This document shows positions 1 to 8,204 of a DNA stretch of 23,952 nt, one piece after another. Source of the DNA: CAILHX01 sp964511385. Its GTDB lineage: Bacteria > Pseudomonadota > Gammaproteobacteria > Burkholderiales > Methylophilaceae. Every line of letters starts with the position of its first letter. Positions within the stretch are counted from its first letter, which is position 1. The stretch is taken from the NCBI GenBank assembly GCA_964511385.1, contig CAZEFE010000014.1:1-23952 (forward strand), written 5' to 3'. The notes below the pieces were generated by a model, which ran no database searches, was not told the origin of the DNA, and worked only from the letters and a program-made list of their open reading frames with translations. The position numbers and the translations under genes are program-made.

Positions 1-788
1 CCGACGCAGGATTCCGAGCACACCGTCGGCATGCCGGATTCCACGCGCGGATAGCAGCCGATGCATTTCTCGGCCTTGCCGGATTCCCAGTTGTAAAAGA
101 CTTTTTTATAGGGGCAAGAGGAAACGCACATGCGCCAGCCGCGGCACTTGTCCTGGTCCACCAGTACGATGCCGTCTTCCTCGCGCTTGTAGATGGAGCC
201 GGAAGGGCAGGCTGCCACGCAGGCGGCGTTGAGGCAGTGGTTGCAGATGCGCGGCAGATACATGTGGAAGGTGTGCTCGAACTGGCCGTACATTTCCTTC
301 TGGATGTTGTGCAGGTTCTTGTCCTGGCTGCGCTTGGCGAACTCGCCCGCCAGGTCGTCCTCCCAGTTAGGGCCCCATTTGATTTTTTCTATGCTTTCGC
401 CGGTGATCTGCGAAATCGGGCGCGCGGTGGGGGTGGCTTCCGACAGCTTGGCATTCTGCAAATGCGCGTAGTTGTAGGTAAACGGCTCGTAGTAGTCGTC
501 AATTTCCGGCAAGTCCGGGTTGGCGAAGATGTTGAGCAGTTTGTTCACGCGGCCGCCGGATTTTAATTCCAGCTTGCCGTTGTTCAGTTCCCAGCCGCCG
601 TGCCACTGCTCCTGGTTTTCCCATTGCTTGGGATAACCCACGCCGGGCTTGGATTCGACGTTGTTGAACCAGGCGTATTCCACGCCCTTGCGGTTGGTCC
701 ACACGTTCTTGCAGGTCACCGAACAGGTGTGGCAGCCGATGCATTTGTCCAGGTTGAAGACAAAGGCGAATTGTGCGCGTACTTTCAT
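1..788 (-). CDS. narH: Respiratory nitrate reductase beta subunit NarH (3' end missing)
   Basis: NarH is the iron-sulfur subunit that carries electrons from the membrane cytochrome b (NarI) to the NarG molybdenum site on the cytoplasmic side. The visible 262 residues, about half the usual ~510, contain four cysteine groups: C16-C19-C22-C26; C182-C185-C190-C194; C215-W218-C221-C225; and the start of a fourth, C242-C245 with C257 and C261. Trp in place of the second Cys of the third group is the family hallmark of the [3Fe-4S] cluster. The ATG start has an AGGAGA ribosome site six bases upstream and lies 19 bp after the narG stop, so the two are co-transcribed. The gene runs off the left edge of the window. 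Identification is very secure from sequence recall of the E. coli protein. Confidence 0.97.
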   Translation of the reverse strand, partial: MKVRAQFAFVFNLDKCIGCHTCSVTCKNVWTNRKGVEYAWFNNVESKPGVGYPKQWENQEQWHGGWELNNGKLELKSGGRVNKLLNIFANPDLPEIDDYYEPFTYNYAHLQNAKLSEATPTARPISQITGESIEKIKWGPNWEDDLAGEFAKRSQDKNLHNIQKEMYGQFEHTFHMYLPRICNHCLNAACVAACPSGSIYKREEDGIVLVDQDKCRGWRMCVSSCPYKKVFYNWESGKAEKCIGCYPRVESGMPTVCSESCV

Positions 789-807
789 GATGTTCTCCTG
801 TGTCCTG

Positions 808-3800
808 TTACTTGGCGCCGATGCCGGCCGGGTTCAACTGCGCTTCGCGCTCGGCGGTGAGCGGGCGTTCCAGCCAGTCCACGTCCTTGTCGGCGATCTT
901 GTGCAGCGCCACCATGGTGTCGCGCTGGCAGCCCACCGTGCCGTAGTAGTTGAAACCGTAGGCCAGTTGCGCGTAGCCGCCGATCATGTTGGTCGGCTTG
1001 ATGATGACGCGCGTGACCGAGTTGAGGATGCCGCCGCGTTTTCCCGTGGATGGCGAGCCCGGCACGTTCACGTTCTTTTCCTGCGCGTGGTACATTATCG
1101 CCATGCCACGCGGCACACGCTGCGAGACCACGGCGCGTGCCACTGTCGCCCCGTTGTGGTTCACGGCCTCCACCCAGTCGTTGTCTTCCAGGCCGATCTG
1201 CTTGGCGTCGTCTTCCGACACCCAGACATACGGCCCGCCGCGGAACAGTGTCAACATGCGCAGGGTGTCCTGGTAGCTGGAGTGGATGCCCCACTTGGAG
1301 TGCGGCGTGATCCAGTTCAACTCCAGATGCGGCTTGGCCAGCACCTTGGCCGGCAACGCGTTGAGTTCACCCAGGTCCACCATCGGCTTGTAGGCGCAGA
1401 AGCCTTCGCCGAAATCCAGCATCCATTCGTGATCCTGGTAGAAATGCGCCCGGCCGGTGAGCGTGCGGAACGGGATGTGTTCGTGGATGTTGGTGTAGCC
1501 GGCGGTATACGACACCTTTTCCGATTCGATGCCGGACCAGGTGGGCGCGGTGATGATTTTGCGCGGCTGGGCCTGGATGTCCTTGAAAGTGATCTTGTCT
1601 TCATGGCGTCCGGCATAGAGGTGGTGGTGGTCAATACCGGTTTTCTTGGAGAGCGCGCTCCACGACTTATGTGCCACTTCGCCATTGGTTTCTGGCGCCA
1701 TGCGCATCACCGAGTCGCAGACGTAGATGTCTTCTTCCAGCGACGGCATGCCGAAGGAAACGCCGGGCACCGATACCGTGGCGTTGTGATGTTTCAGCTC
1801 CTCGTACTCCTGTTCGGTGTTCCAGTCTATGCCCTTGATGGTGTTGCCGAGCTTGGTCATCAGCGGGCCGAGCGCGATGTACTTGCGGTAGGTATCGCCG
1901 AAGTTGCGTTCCACAAGTTTAATAATCGCCATGGTCTTGCCGGGAATCGGGTCGCAATCGCCGTCTTTCCAGTTCTTTACCTCACCGAACGGCTGTGCCA
2001 GCTCTGCCGCCGAATCGTGCTGCATGGGCAGGGCGACGACCTCTTTCTTGGTGCCGAGATGCTTTTCCGCCAGTGCCGAGAAACTCTTGGCAATGGTCTT
2101 GAAAATCTGCCAGTCGGACCTGGATTCCCAACCCGGCGACACCGCCTCCGACAACGGATGGATGAAGGGGTGCATGTCGGTGGTATTGAGGTCGTTCTTC
2201 TCATACCAGGTAGCGGTGGGCAGCACGATGTCGGAATAGGCGCCGGTGGAGTTGAGGCGGAAATTGATGTCCACCATCAGATCCAGCTTGGCGATGGGCG
2301 CATCTTCGTGCCACACCACTTCCTTGTTGTTGCGTCCGGCGCCGGACTCCTGCAGCACGCCGTTCTGCGCGCCCAGCAGGTGTTTGAGGAAGTATTCGTG
2401 CCCCTTGGCCGAGGAGCCGATCAGGTTGGCTCTCCAGACAAATAAATTGCGCGGCCAGTTGACCGGGTTATCCGGGTCGGCATAAGCCACATCCAGCGCG
2501 CCGGATTTCAACTGCCCGGCGACGTACTGCGCCACGCTCGCTTCGTCGGTGGCACCGTTTTTCAGCGCCTCTTCCGCCAGTTCGATGGAGTTGCGGTTGA
2601 AATTGGGCATGGAAGGCAGCCAGCCCATGCGCGTGGCCTTGACGTTGTAGTCTGCCAGCGAATTGCCCTTGTTCTTGCCCTTGCCGGCAGGCGACAGCAG
2701 CGAGTCAGCATTCAAGGTTTCATAACGCCACTGGTCGGTGTGGAAATACCAGTAGGACGTGGAGTTGGTGTGGCGCGGCGGACGGTGCCAGTCCAGCGCA
2801 AAGGCAATCGGCGCCCAGCCGGCCTGCGGCCGCAGCTTTTCCTGGCCGACATAGTGTGCCCAGCCGCCGCCGGTCTGGCCGACGCAGCCGCACATGTGCA
2901 GCAGGTTCATGATGGAGCGGTAGGCGAGGTCGTTGTGGTACCAGTGGTTGATGGCGGCACCCATGATGACCATGGAGCGGCCCTTGGTCCTGGAGGCGTT
3001 ATAGGCAAACTCGCGCCCGGTGCGCTCGATGTCGGCGGCTTTGACGCCGGTGACCTTTTCCGCCCAGGCCGGGGTGTAGGCGACATTGGCGTCGCTGTAA
3101 TCGCTGGCGACATTGCCGCCGCCCAAGCCGCGATCAATGCCGTATTGGGCGATCTGCAAATCGAATACGGTGGCGACCAGCGCTTCTTCGCCGTTGGCCA
3201 ATCTTACTTTTCTCGCCGGCACGTTGCGGAACAGCAATGCGTCCTCATCATGGTTGAAGTGCGGGAAACCGACCGACACCACTTCGTCGCGGCTGTTGAT
3301 GCAAGAGAGTTGCGCGGTGGTTGTCCGTTGATCTGTGCCGGTTTTTTCCAGCAAATTCCATTTGCCTTCCTCGCCCCAGCGGAAACCGATCGAGCCATTG
3401 GGCGCAACAAAGGTCTGGCTCTGTTCGTCATAAACAATGGTCTTCCAGTCCGGGTTGTTGGTTTCGCCCAAGGCGCCATCGAAATCGGAAGCGCGCAGGA
3501 AACGGTCGGAAACGTAACCCTCACCTTGCTTGCGCAACATCACCTGCATCGGCATGTCGGTGTATTTGCGGGCATATTCGGCGAAATACGGGTCCTGGCT
3601 CTGGATGTGGAACTCCTTCAGCGCCACGTGCCCCATCGCCAGAAAAGCGGCGGCATCGGTGCCCTGGCGGATCGGCATCCACAGGTCGGAGAACTTGACG
3701 AACTCGGCGTAATCCGGTGCCATGGCCACGATCTTGGCGCCTTTGTAGCGTACTTCCGAGGCGAAGTGCGCGTCTGGCGTACGGGTCATCGGCAAGTTGG

Positions 3801-4563
3801 CGCCGGTGATGATGATGTAGGTGGAGTTGTACCAGTCGGCCGCTTCCGGCACGTCGGTCTGCTCGCCCCAGGTCTGCGGGCTGGCGGCCGGCAGGTCGCA
3901 GTACCAGTCGTAGAAAGAACCGCAGGCGCCGCCGATCAGCGACAGGTAGCGCGAGCCGGCGGCGTAGGAAATCATCGACATGGCCGGGATGGGCGAGAAG
4001 CCGAAAATGCGATCCGGCCCCCATTTCTTGATGGTGTGCACGTTGGCGGCGGCGATGATTTCATTGACCTCGTCCCACGAGGCGCGCACGAAACCACCCA
4101 GGCCACGCACGGCGGTATAGGACTTGCGCTTGGTTTCGTCCGCCTGGATGGTGGCCCAGGCTTCCACCGGGTCTTTGCCGGATTTTCTTTCCGCCCGGTA
4201 AAGATCGAGCAGGCGACCGCGGATCAGCGGATGCTTGACGCGGTGCGGGCTGTACAGATACCAGGAGAACGAAGCACCGCGCTGGCAGCCGCGCGGCTCG
4301 TGATCGGGCAGGTCGTCGCGGGTGCGTGGGTAGTCGGTCTGCTGCATCTCGAACGACACCAGGCCGTTTTTGACGAAAATCTTCCAGGAGCAACCGCCGG
4401 TGCAGTTCACGCCGTGGGTGGAGCGCACCACCTTGTCGTGCTGCCAACGGTGGCGGTAAGCGTCTTCCCACTGTCTATCTTCGTTGGTGACGATGCCGTG
4501 GTTGTTGGAAAAGGTCTCCTTGACCTTGTCGAAGAATTTCAGCCTATCCAGAAAGTGACTCAT
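808..4563 (-). CDS. narG: Respiratory nitrate reductase alpha subunit NarG
   Basis: NarG is the catalytic subunit of membrane-bound nitrate reductase. It reduces nitrate to nitrite at a molybdo-bis-MGD centre on the cytoplasmic face. It is 1251 residues, close to the ~1247 of E. coli NarG. The N-terminal FS0 [4Fe-4S] ligands are visible as H50, C54, C58 and C93. The molybdenum ligand Asp sits in WYCDLPAASPQTWGEQTD as D223. There is no Tat-type twin-arginine leader, which fits a cytoplasmic subunit of the NarGHI type. AAGGAG lies nine bases before the ATG. The gene follows narK2 by 27 bp and precedes narH by 19 bp. No frameshift or missing ligand was noticed. Long open frames on the opposite strand here are shadows. 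Confidence 0.98.
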   Translation of the reverse strand: MSHFLDRLKFFDKVKETFSNNHGIVTNEDRQWEDAYRHRWQHDKVVRSTHGVNCTGGCSWKIFVKNGLVSFEMQQTDYPRTRDDLPDHEPRGCQRGASFSWYLYSPHRVKHPLIRGRLLDLYRAERKSGKDPVEAWATIQADETKRKSYTAVRGLGGFVRASWDEVNEIIAAANVHTIKKWGPDRIFGFSPIPAMSMISYAAGSRYLSLIGGACGSFYDWYCDLPAASPQTWGEQTDVPEAADWYNSTYIIITGANLPMTRTPDAHFASEVRYKGAKIVAMAPDYAEFVKFSDLWMPIRQGTDAAAFLAMGHVALKEFHIQSQDPYFAEYARKYTDMPMQVMLRKQGEGYVSDRFLRASDFDGALGETNNPDWKTIVYDEQSQTFVAPNGSIGFRWGEEGKWNLLEKTGTDQRTTTAQLSCINSRDEVVSVGFPHFNHDEDALLFRNVPARKVRLANGEEALVATVFDLQIAQYGIDRGLGGGNVASDYSDANVAYTPAWAEKVTGVKAADIERTGREFAYNASRTKGRSMVIMGAAINHWYHNDLAYRSIMNLLHMCGCVGQTGGGWAHYVGQEKLRPQAGWAPIAFALDWHRPPRHTNSTSYWYFHTDQWRYETLNADSLLSPAGKGKNKGNSLADYNVKATRMGWLPSMPNFNRNSIELAEEALKNGATDEASVAQYVAGQLKSGALDVAYADPDNPVNWPRNLFVWRANLIGSSAKGHEYFLKHLLGAQNGVLQESGAGRNNKEVVWHEDAPIAKLDLMVDINFRLNSTGAYSDIVLPTATWYEKNDLNTTDMHPFIHPLSEAVSPGWESRSDWQIFKTIAKSFSALAEKHLGTKKEVVALPMQHDSAAELAQPFGEVKNWKDGDCDPIPGKTMAIIKLVERNFGDTYRKYIALGPLMTKLGNTIKGIDWNTEQEYEELKHHNATVSVPGVSFGMPSLEEDIYVCDSVMRMAPETNGEVAHKSWSALSKKTGIDHHHLYAGRHEDKITFKDIQAQPRKIITAPTWSGIESEKVSYTAGYTNIHEHIPFRTLTGRAHFYQDHEWMLDFGEGFCAYKPMVDLGELNALPAKVLAKPHLELNWITPHSKWGIHSSYQDTLRMLTLFRGGPYVWVSEDDAKQIGLEDNDWVEAVNHNGATVARAVVSQRVPRGMAIMYHAQEKNVNVPGSPSTGKRGGILNSVTRVIIKPTNMIGGYAQLAYGFNYYGTVGCQRDTMVALHKIADKDVDWLERPLTAEREAQLNPAGIGAK

Positions 4564-4590
4564 AGCAGCAGACTCCTTGGTTGATTCGTT

Positions 4591-6201
4591 TTACGGGTTC
4601 TTGATCTCGGCGCCCGGGCGCAGATAGAACCACCAGTTGAGGATCAGGCACAGCGCATAGAACACCGCAAATCCATACATCGCCATTTCCGGCGTGCCGG
4701 CCTTGATCTGGCTTTTGATAACCTCGGGGGCGATGAAGGAACCATAGGCTGCCACGGCGGAAGTCCAGCCCAGTACCGGGCCGGCCTGCACGCGGTCGAA
4801 AATCACGCCTACGGTGCGGAAAGTGGAGCCGTTGCCGATGCCGGTGGCGGCAAACAGGATGACGAACACCACGAGGAATTGGGTGAAGTAGATTTCCGGC
4901 GTCTGCGACTGGTACGCCTGCATCATGATGAACCCGGCGTAGCTGGAGGCGACCACCATCACCGCGGAAATCACCTGGGTGACGATGGAACCGCCGACTT
5001 TGTCCGAAATCCAGCCGCCCACCGGCCGGATCAGGGCACCGACGAACGGCCCGATCCAGGCATAGGTGAGGGCGGAAGGCGCCGCCGGATTCTTGACGTG
5101 GGTCCAGCTCTGGTTGACGGCGTCGTAGATATGCTGGTCGCCGAAAATGACGGTGATGGACAGCGGCAATGCCATGGAAAAACCGATGAATGAGCCGAAG
5201 GTCACCAGATACAGCGCGGTCATCGACCAGGTGTGCTTGTTGCCGAAGATGGCGAACTGCTTGGCGATGTTTTCCTTCATGGCGCCGAACGCGGCCAGCT
5301 TCATTACCAGCAGGGTGGCGCCGATAATCAGCGGCATCGCCACCCACATGCTGAGGATGCCCAGGCCGGTGGGCGCCGGCAGGTACAGGTACAGGCCGGC
5401 AATGGCGGGAACGAAAGCCAGGGTATACAGCCAGGTGATTTTGAGGAAGGCAACAATTGGGTGGCCGATGCTGGGCGAAATGGTGGTCAGGTTGTTCATG
5501 CCGAACCAGCACAGGACTGCCAGCGGTACCAGCGACAGCACCCAGGCGAAGCCGGCGTTCTGGATATAGGTGGGCGTGCCGGCAGTGATCTTGCCGAAAA
5601 TCCAGCCGCTATCCTTGACCAGCGTCATCGGTTCACCACCCAGCGCGCCGAACACGCCCATCGTCATCAGCAGCGGGATCAGGATCTGCATGGTAGTGAC
5701 GCCGAAATTGCCCAAGCCGGCGTTGATGCCCAGCGCCGTGCCCTGCAGGCGCTTGGGGAAAAAGGTGTTGATGTTGGACATGGAACTGGCGAAGTTGCCG
5801 CCGCCCACGCCGGACCACAGCGCCATTAACTGGAACACCCACAACGGCCATTCCGGATGCTGCAGGGCGATGCCGGTGCCGATGGCCGGCGTCAGCAACA
5901 TGGCGGTGGTGAGGAAGATGGTGTTGCGTCCGCCGGCCAGGCGGATGAAGAACGAGGACGGGATGCGCATGGTGGCCCCGGCCAGGCCGGAAATCGCCGT
6001 CAGCGTGAACAGTTCGTCCTTGCTGAAGGGAAAACCCAGGTTGCTCATCTGCACCGTGATGATGCCCCACATCAGCCATACGGCGAATCCGCACAGCAGC
6101 GCCGGCACGGAAATCCACAGGTTGCGGTAGGCAATGTGCCTGCCGGTGGATTCCCAGAACTTTTCATCCTCGACGTTCCATTCCTTGATATCGGTAGACA
6201 T
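4591..6201 (-). CDS. narK2: NarK-type nitrate/nitrite transporter (NarK2)
   Basis: This is a major facilitator superfamily transporter of the nitrate/nitrite porter family, in the inner membrane. By family and position it would act as a nitrate/nitrite antiporter. About 12 hydrophobic segments are evident over 536 residues, longer than the ~460 of E. coli NarK. Both nitrate-signature glycine-rich motifs are present: GGGNFASSMSNINTFFPKR starting near residue 133, and GIGNGSTFRTVGVIF in the second half. Conserved substrate arginines appear as R79 (MRIPSS) and in RPVGGWISD. The start was placed at the second ATG (6201). The AAGGAG site overlaps the narK1 stop and sits eight bases before this codon, but only two bases before the upstream ATG at 6207. 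The K2 label rests on its position behind another narK. Confidence 0.93.
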   Translation of the reverse strand: MSTDIKEWNVEDEKFWESTGRHIAYRNLWISVPALLCGFAVWLMWGIITVQMSNLGFPFSKDELFTLTAISGLAGATMRIPSSFFIRLAGGRNTIFLTTAMLLTPAIGTGIALQHPEWPLWVFQLMALWSGVGGGNFASSMSNINTFFPKRLQGTALGINAGLGNFGVTTMQILIPLLMTMGVFGALGGEPMTLVKDSGWIFGKITAGTPTYIQNAGFAWVLSLVPLAVLCWFGMNNLTTISPSIGHPIVAFLKITWLYTLAFVPAIAGLYLYLPAPTGLGILSMWVAMPLIIGATLLVMKLAAFGAMKENIAKQFAIFGNKHTWSMTALYLVTFGSFIGFSMALPLSITVIFGDQHIYDAVNQSWTHVKNPAAPSALTYAWIGPFVGALIRPVGGWISDKVGGSIVTQVISAVMVVASSYAGFIMMQAYQSQTPEIYFTQFLVVFVILFAATGIGNGSTFRTVGVIFDRVQAGPVLGWTSAVAAYGSFIAPEVIKSQIKAGTPEMAMYGFAVFYALCLILNWWFYLRPGAEIKNP

Positions 6202-6213
6202 GTTCATAACTCC

Positions 6214-7485
6214 TTAACTGGTGGATGACGCCTTGAGTGCAGTCTGGCGCTGGTGGTGGCGGCCGATCTTCACCGGGCGGACTTCGGTCCAGTACATCCA
6301 GATCAGCGAGACCCAGACGATGCCGAACATCAGCATGAAAGAGGAAGAACGCACGCCGGTGAGATCGACCAGCGCGCCGAACAGGATGGGCAGGAAGAAG
6401 CCGCCCAGCCCGCCGGCCAGCCCCACCACGCCGGAAATCACGCCGATGTTGTGCGGGTAGTCGTCAGAGATGTACTTGAACACCGAAGCCTTGCCGATGG
6501 CGAAGGCAATACCCATGGTGAACAGGATGATGGTGAACAGCGGTGCGCTCAGGCCGAAGTGGAAGGTTTCCGGGCCGTTGACCGTCATGATGGTGATGTC
6601 GGTTTGCGGATAGGACAGGAAAAACAGGCACAGCAGCGACACCCACAGCACCCACCAGGTCACGGTATGTGCGCCGAACTTGTCGGAAAAATAGCCGCCC
6701 ATCGCCCGCAGCACGCCGCCAGGGATGCTGAACGCCGCCGCCATCAGTGCCGCGGTCTTGAGGTCGAAGCCGTACTCGCCGATGTAATACTTGGTCATCC
6801 ACAGCGCCAGCGCAACATAACCGCCGAACACGATGGAGTAGTACTGGCTGTATTTCCATACCGTTGGGTCTTTCAGTACCACCAGTTGCTCGCGCATGGT
6901 CAGGGTGTGGGTGACCTTGTGGCCTGGCTCGGAAAAGGTGAACAGCCAGAAAAAAATCGCGGTGCACAGCATCAGCACGGCATAAACCTGCGGCACCATG
7001 GTCCAGCCGTAAGCCACCACAATAAGCGGCGCCACCAGCTTGGTGACCGCCGCGCCGGTATTGCCGGCACCGAAAATGCCCATCGCCAGGCCTTGGCGGT
7101 TCTTGGGGAACCAGCGTGCGCAATAGGCGATACCTACGGTGAAGGAACCCCCGGCCACGCCGACGAACAGGCCGGTGATCAGGAACTGCCAGTATTCGGT
7201 GCAGCGTGAAATGAAGTAGATCGGGATAATGGTGGACAGCATCAGGAGGAAAAACACGATGCGCCCGCCGAAGCGGTCGGTCCACATGCCGATCGGCAGG
7301 CGGATCAGCGAACCGGTCAGCACCGGTGTGGCAATCAGGATGCCGAACTGGGTTTCATTCAGGCCCAGCGAGGCCTTGATCGGAATGCCGATCACCGCAA
7401 ACATCATCCAGATCATGAAGCACACGGTGAACGACAGCGTGCTGGCGATAACGACGGACCAAGCTTTGTATTGTTGTGTTGCCAT
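6214..7485 (-). CDS. narK1: NarK-type nitrate transporter (NarK1)
   Basis: This is a 423-residue major facilitator family protein with about 12 membrane segments and is the first gene of the narK1-narK2-narG-narH operon. The nitrate-porter signature lies near residues 109-146 (GVAGGSFTVGIAYCARWFPK, followed by GLAMGIFGAGNTGAA). Conserved arginines are R62 (IRLPIGMWTDRFGGR) and R260 (LRAMGGYFSDKF), which align with the substrate-binding arginines of NarK in TM2 and TM8. Type I NarK proteins of this size are generally proton-coupled nitrate importers, so uptake that starts nitrate respiration is the likely role. The ATG is preceded by a G-run rather than a clear AGGAG site. The stop is six bases or fewer from the narK2 ribosome site, which indicates tight coupling. 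Confidence 0.93.
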   Translation of the reverse strand: MATQQYKAWSVVIASTLSFTVCFMIWMMFAVIGIPIKASLGLNETQFGILIATPVLTGSLIRLPIGMWTDRFGGRIVFFLLMLSTIIPIYFISRCTEYWQFLITGLFVGVAGGSFTVGIAYCARWFPKNRQGLAMGIFGAGNTGAAVTKLVAPLIVVAYGWTMVPQVYAVLMLCTAIFFWLFTFSEPGHKVTHTLTMREQLVVLKDPTVWKYSQYYSIVFGGYVALALWMTKYYIGEYGFDLKTAALMAAAFSIPGGVLRAMGGYFSDKFGAHTVTWWVLWVSLLCLFFLSYPQTDITIMTVNGPETFHFGLSAPLFTIILFTMGIAFAIGKASVFKYISDDYPHNIGVISGVVGLAGGLGGFFLPILFGALVDLTGVRSSSFMLMFGIVWVSLIWMYWTEVRPVKIGRHHQRQTALKASSTS

Positions 7486-7667
7486 GGCACCCCCAAAAGG
7501 AATAATTCACGGCATCAGGTTAATCGTGTCTCTTGGTCGGGAATATTCCTCTGAAGAAGGGGATGGGTGAAGGAAAAGAACTAGTTCTTTCGGCCAGGGG
7601 TCATCACATTGCTTATAGTTATGGAGCCATCCGCTAAAATGGCATCTTCCAATGGTTTGTTATTTCC
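7486..7667. promoter_or_regulatory. Divergent intergenic region, probable control region of the nar operon
   Basis: These 182 bp separate the divergent starts of narK1 (leftward) and the ygjP-like gene (rightward). They must hold the promoter of the nar operon unless it lies inside the neighbouring gene. I see a perfect 16-bp palindrome AAAGAACTAGTTCTTT at 7575-7590, a perfect 10-bp palindrome GGAATATTCC at 7540-7549, and a related GAATAATTC at 7500-7508. I found no good match to the FNR consensus TTGAT-N4-ATCAA, and no TACYYMT-type NarL heptamer on either strand by eye. No convincing -35/-10 pair stands out. That the palindromes are operators is inference. Confidence 0.5.
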
Positions 7668-8204
7668 ATGTCCCAAAAGCCAACGCCGAATTACCTCGCC
7701 GGTTATCCGCCTGCCCTGACCGGGCAAGTGTTGCGGCTGATCGAGCAGGGCAAGCTGGGGGAAATCCTGCGGCAAAAATACCCGCTGGGGCATGCAGTGC
7801 GCACTGACAAGGCGCTGTATGACTACGTGCTGGAGCTCAAAGGGGAGTTTCTGCGCAATGCCGGTACCCTGAGCAAGGTGGTCTTTGATAACAAGCTGCA
7901 TGTGATCCAGCACGCGCTGGGTACGCATACCCGCATTTCGCGGGTGCAAGGCGCAAAGCTCAAGACCAAGCGCGAGATCCGCGTGGCGACGATGTTCAAG
8001 GAAACGCCGCCGGAATTTTTGCGCATGATCGTAGTGCATGAGCTGGCGCATATCCGGGAGCAGCAGCACGACAAGGCGTTTTACCAACTGTGCCGGCATA
8101 TGGAACCCGATTACCACCAGCTGGAATTCGACCTGCGCGCCTACCTTTGTTACCTGGAGGTGACGGGGGTGCCGCTATGGGCGGCTGGGTCGTCAGTCAC
8201 CTAG
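7668..8204 (+). CDS. YgjP-like (COG1451/DUF45-type) zinc metallopeptidase
   Basis: This 178-residue soluble protein has a gluzincin-type zinc motif HELAHIREQQHDKAFYQLC, with H124, E125, H128 and probable third ligand H134. It is followed by the conserved tail EPDYHQLEFDLRAYL. This pattern matches the YgjP/DUF45 (WLM-like) metallopeptidases, whose substrate in bacteria is not established. There is no signal peptide or membrane segment. The ATG is the first in frame but has no recognisable Shine-Dalgarno sequence. The gene points away from the nar operon, and its last 12 bases overlap the end of dbpA on the other strand. Nothing ties it functionally to nitrate respiration except position. Confidence 0.82.
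   Translation: MSQKPTPNYLAGYPPALTGQVLRLIEQGKLGEILRQKYPLGHAVRTDKALYDYVLELKGEFLRNAGTLSKVVFDNKLHVIQHALGTHTRISRVQGAKLKTKREIRVATMFKETPPEFLRMIVVHELAHIREQQHDKAFYQLCRHMEPDYHQLEFDLRAYLCYLEVTGVPLWAAGSSVT

Noticed and set aside
649..4584. Two ~600-codon plus-strand open frames (649-2445 and 2740-4584)
   Set aside because: Both are antisense to narG and have compositionally biased translations without domains; they are shadow frames.
7486..7667. FNR or NarL binding sites before narK1
   Set aside because: I searched both strands by eye for TTGAT-N4-ATCAA and TACYYMT-type heptamers and found no acceptable match, so none is annotated.
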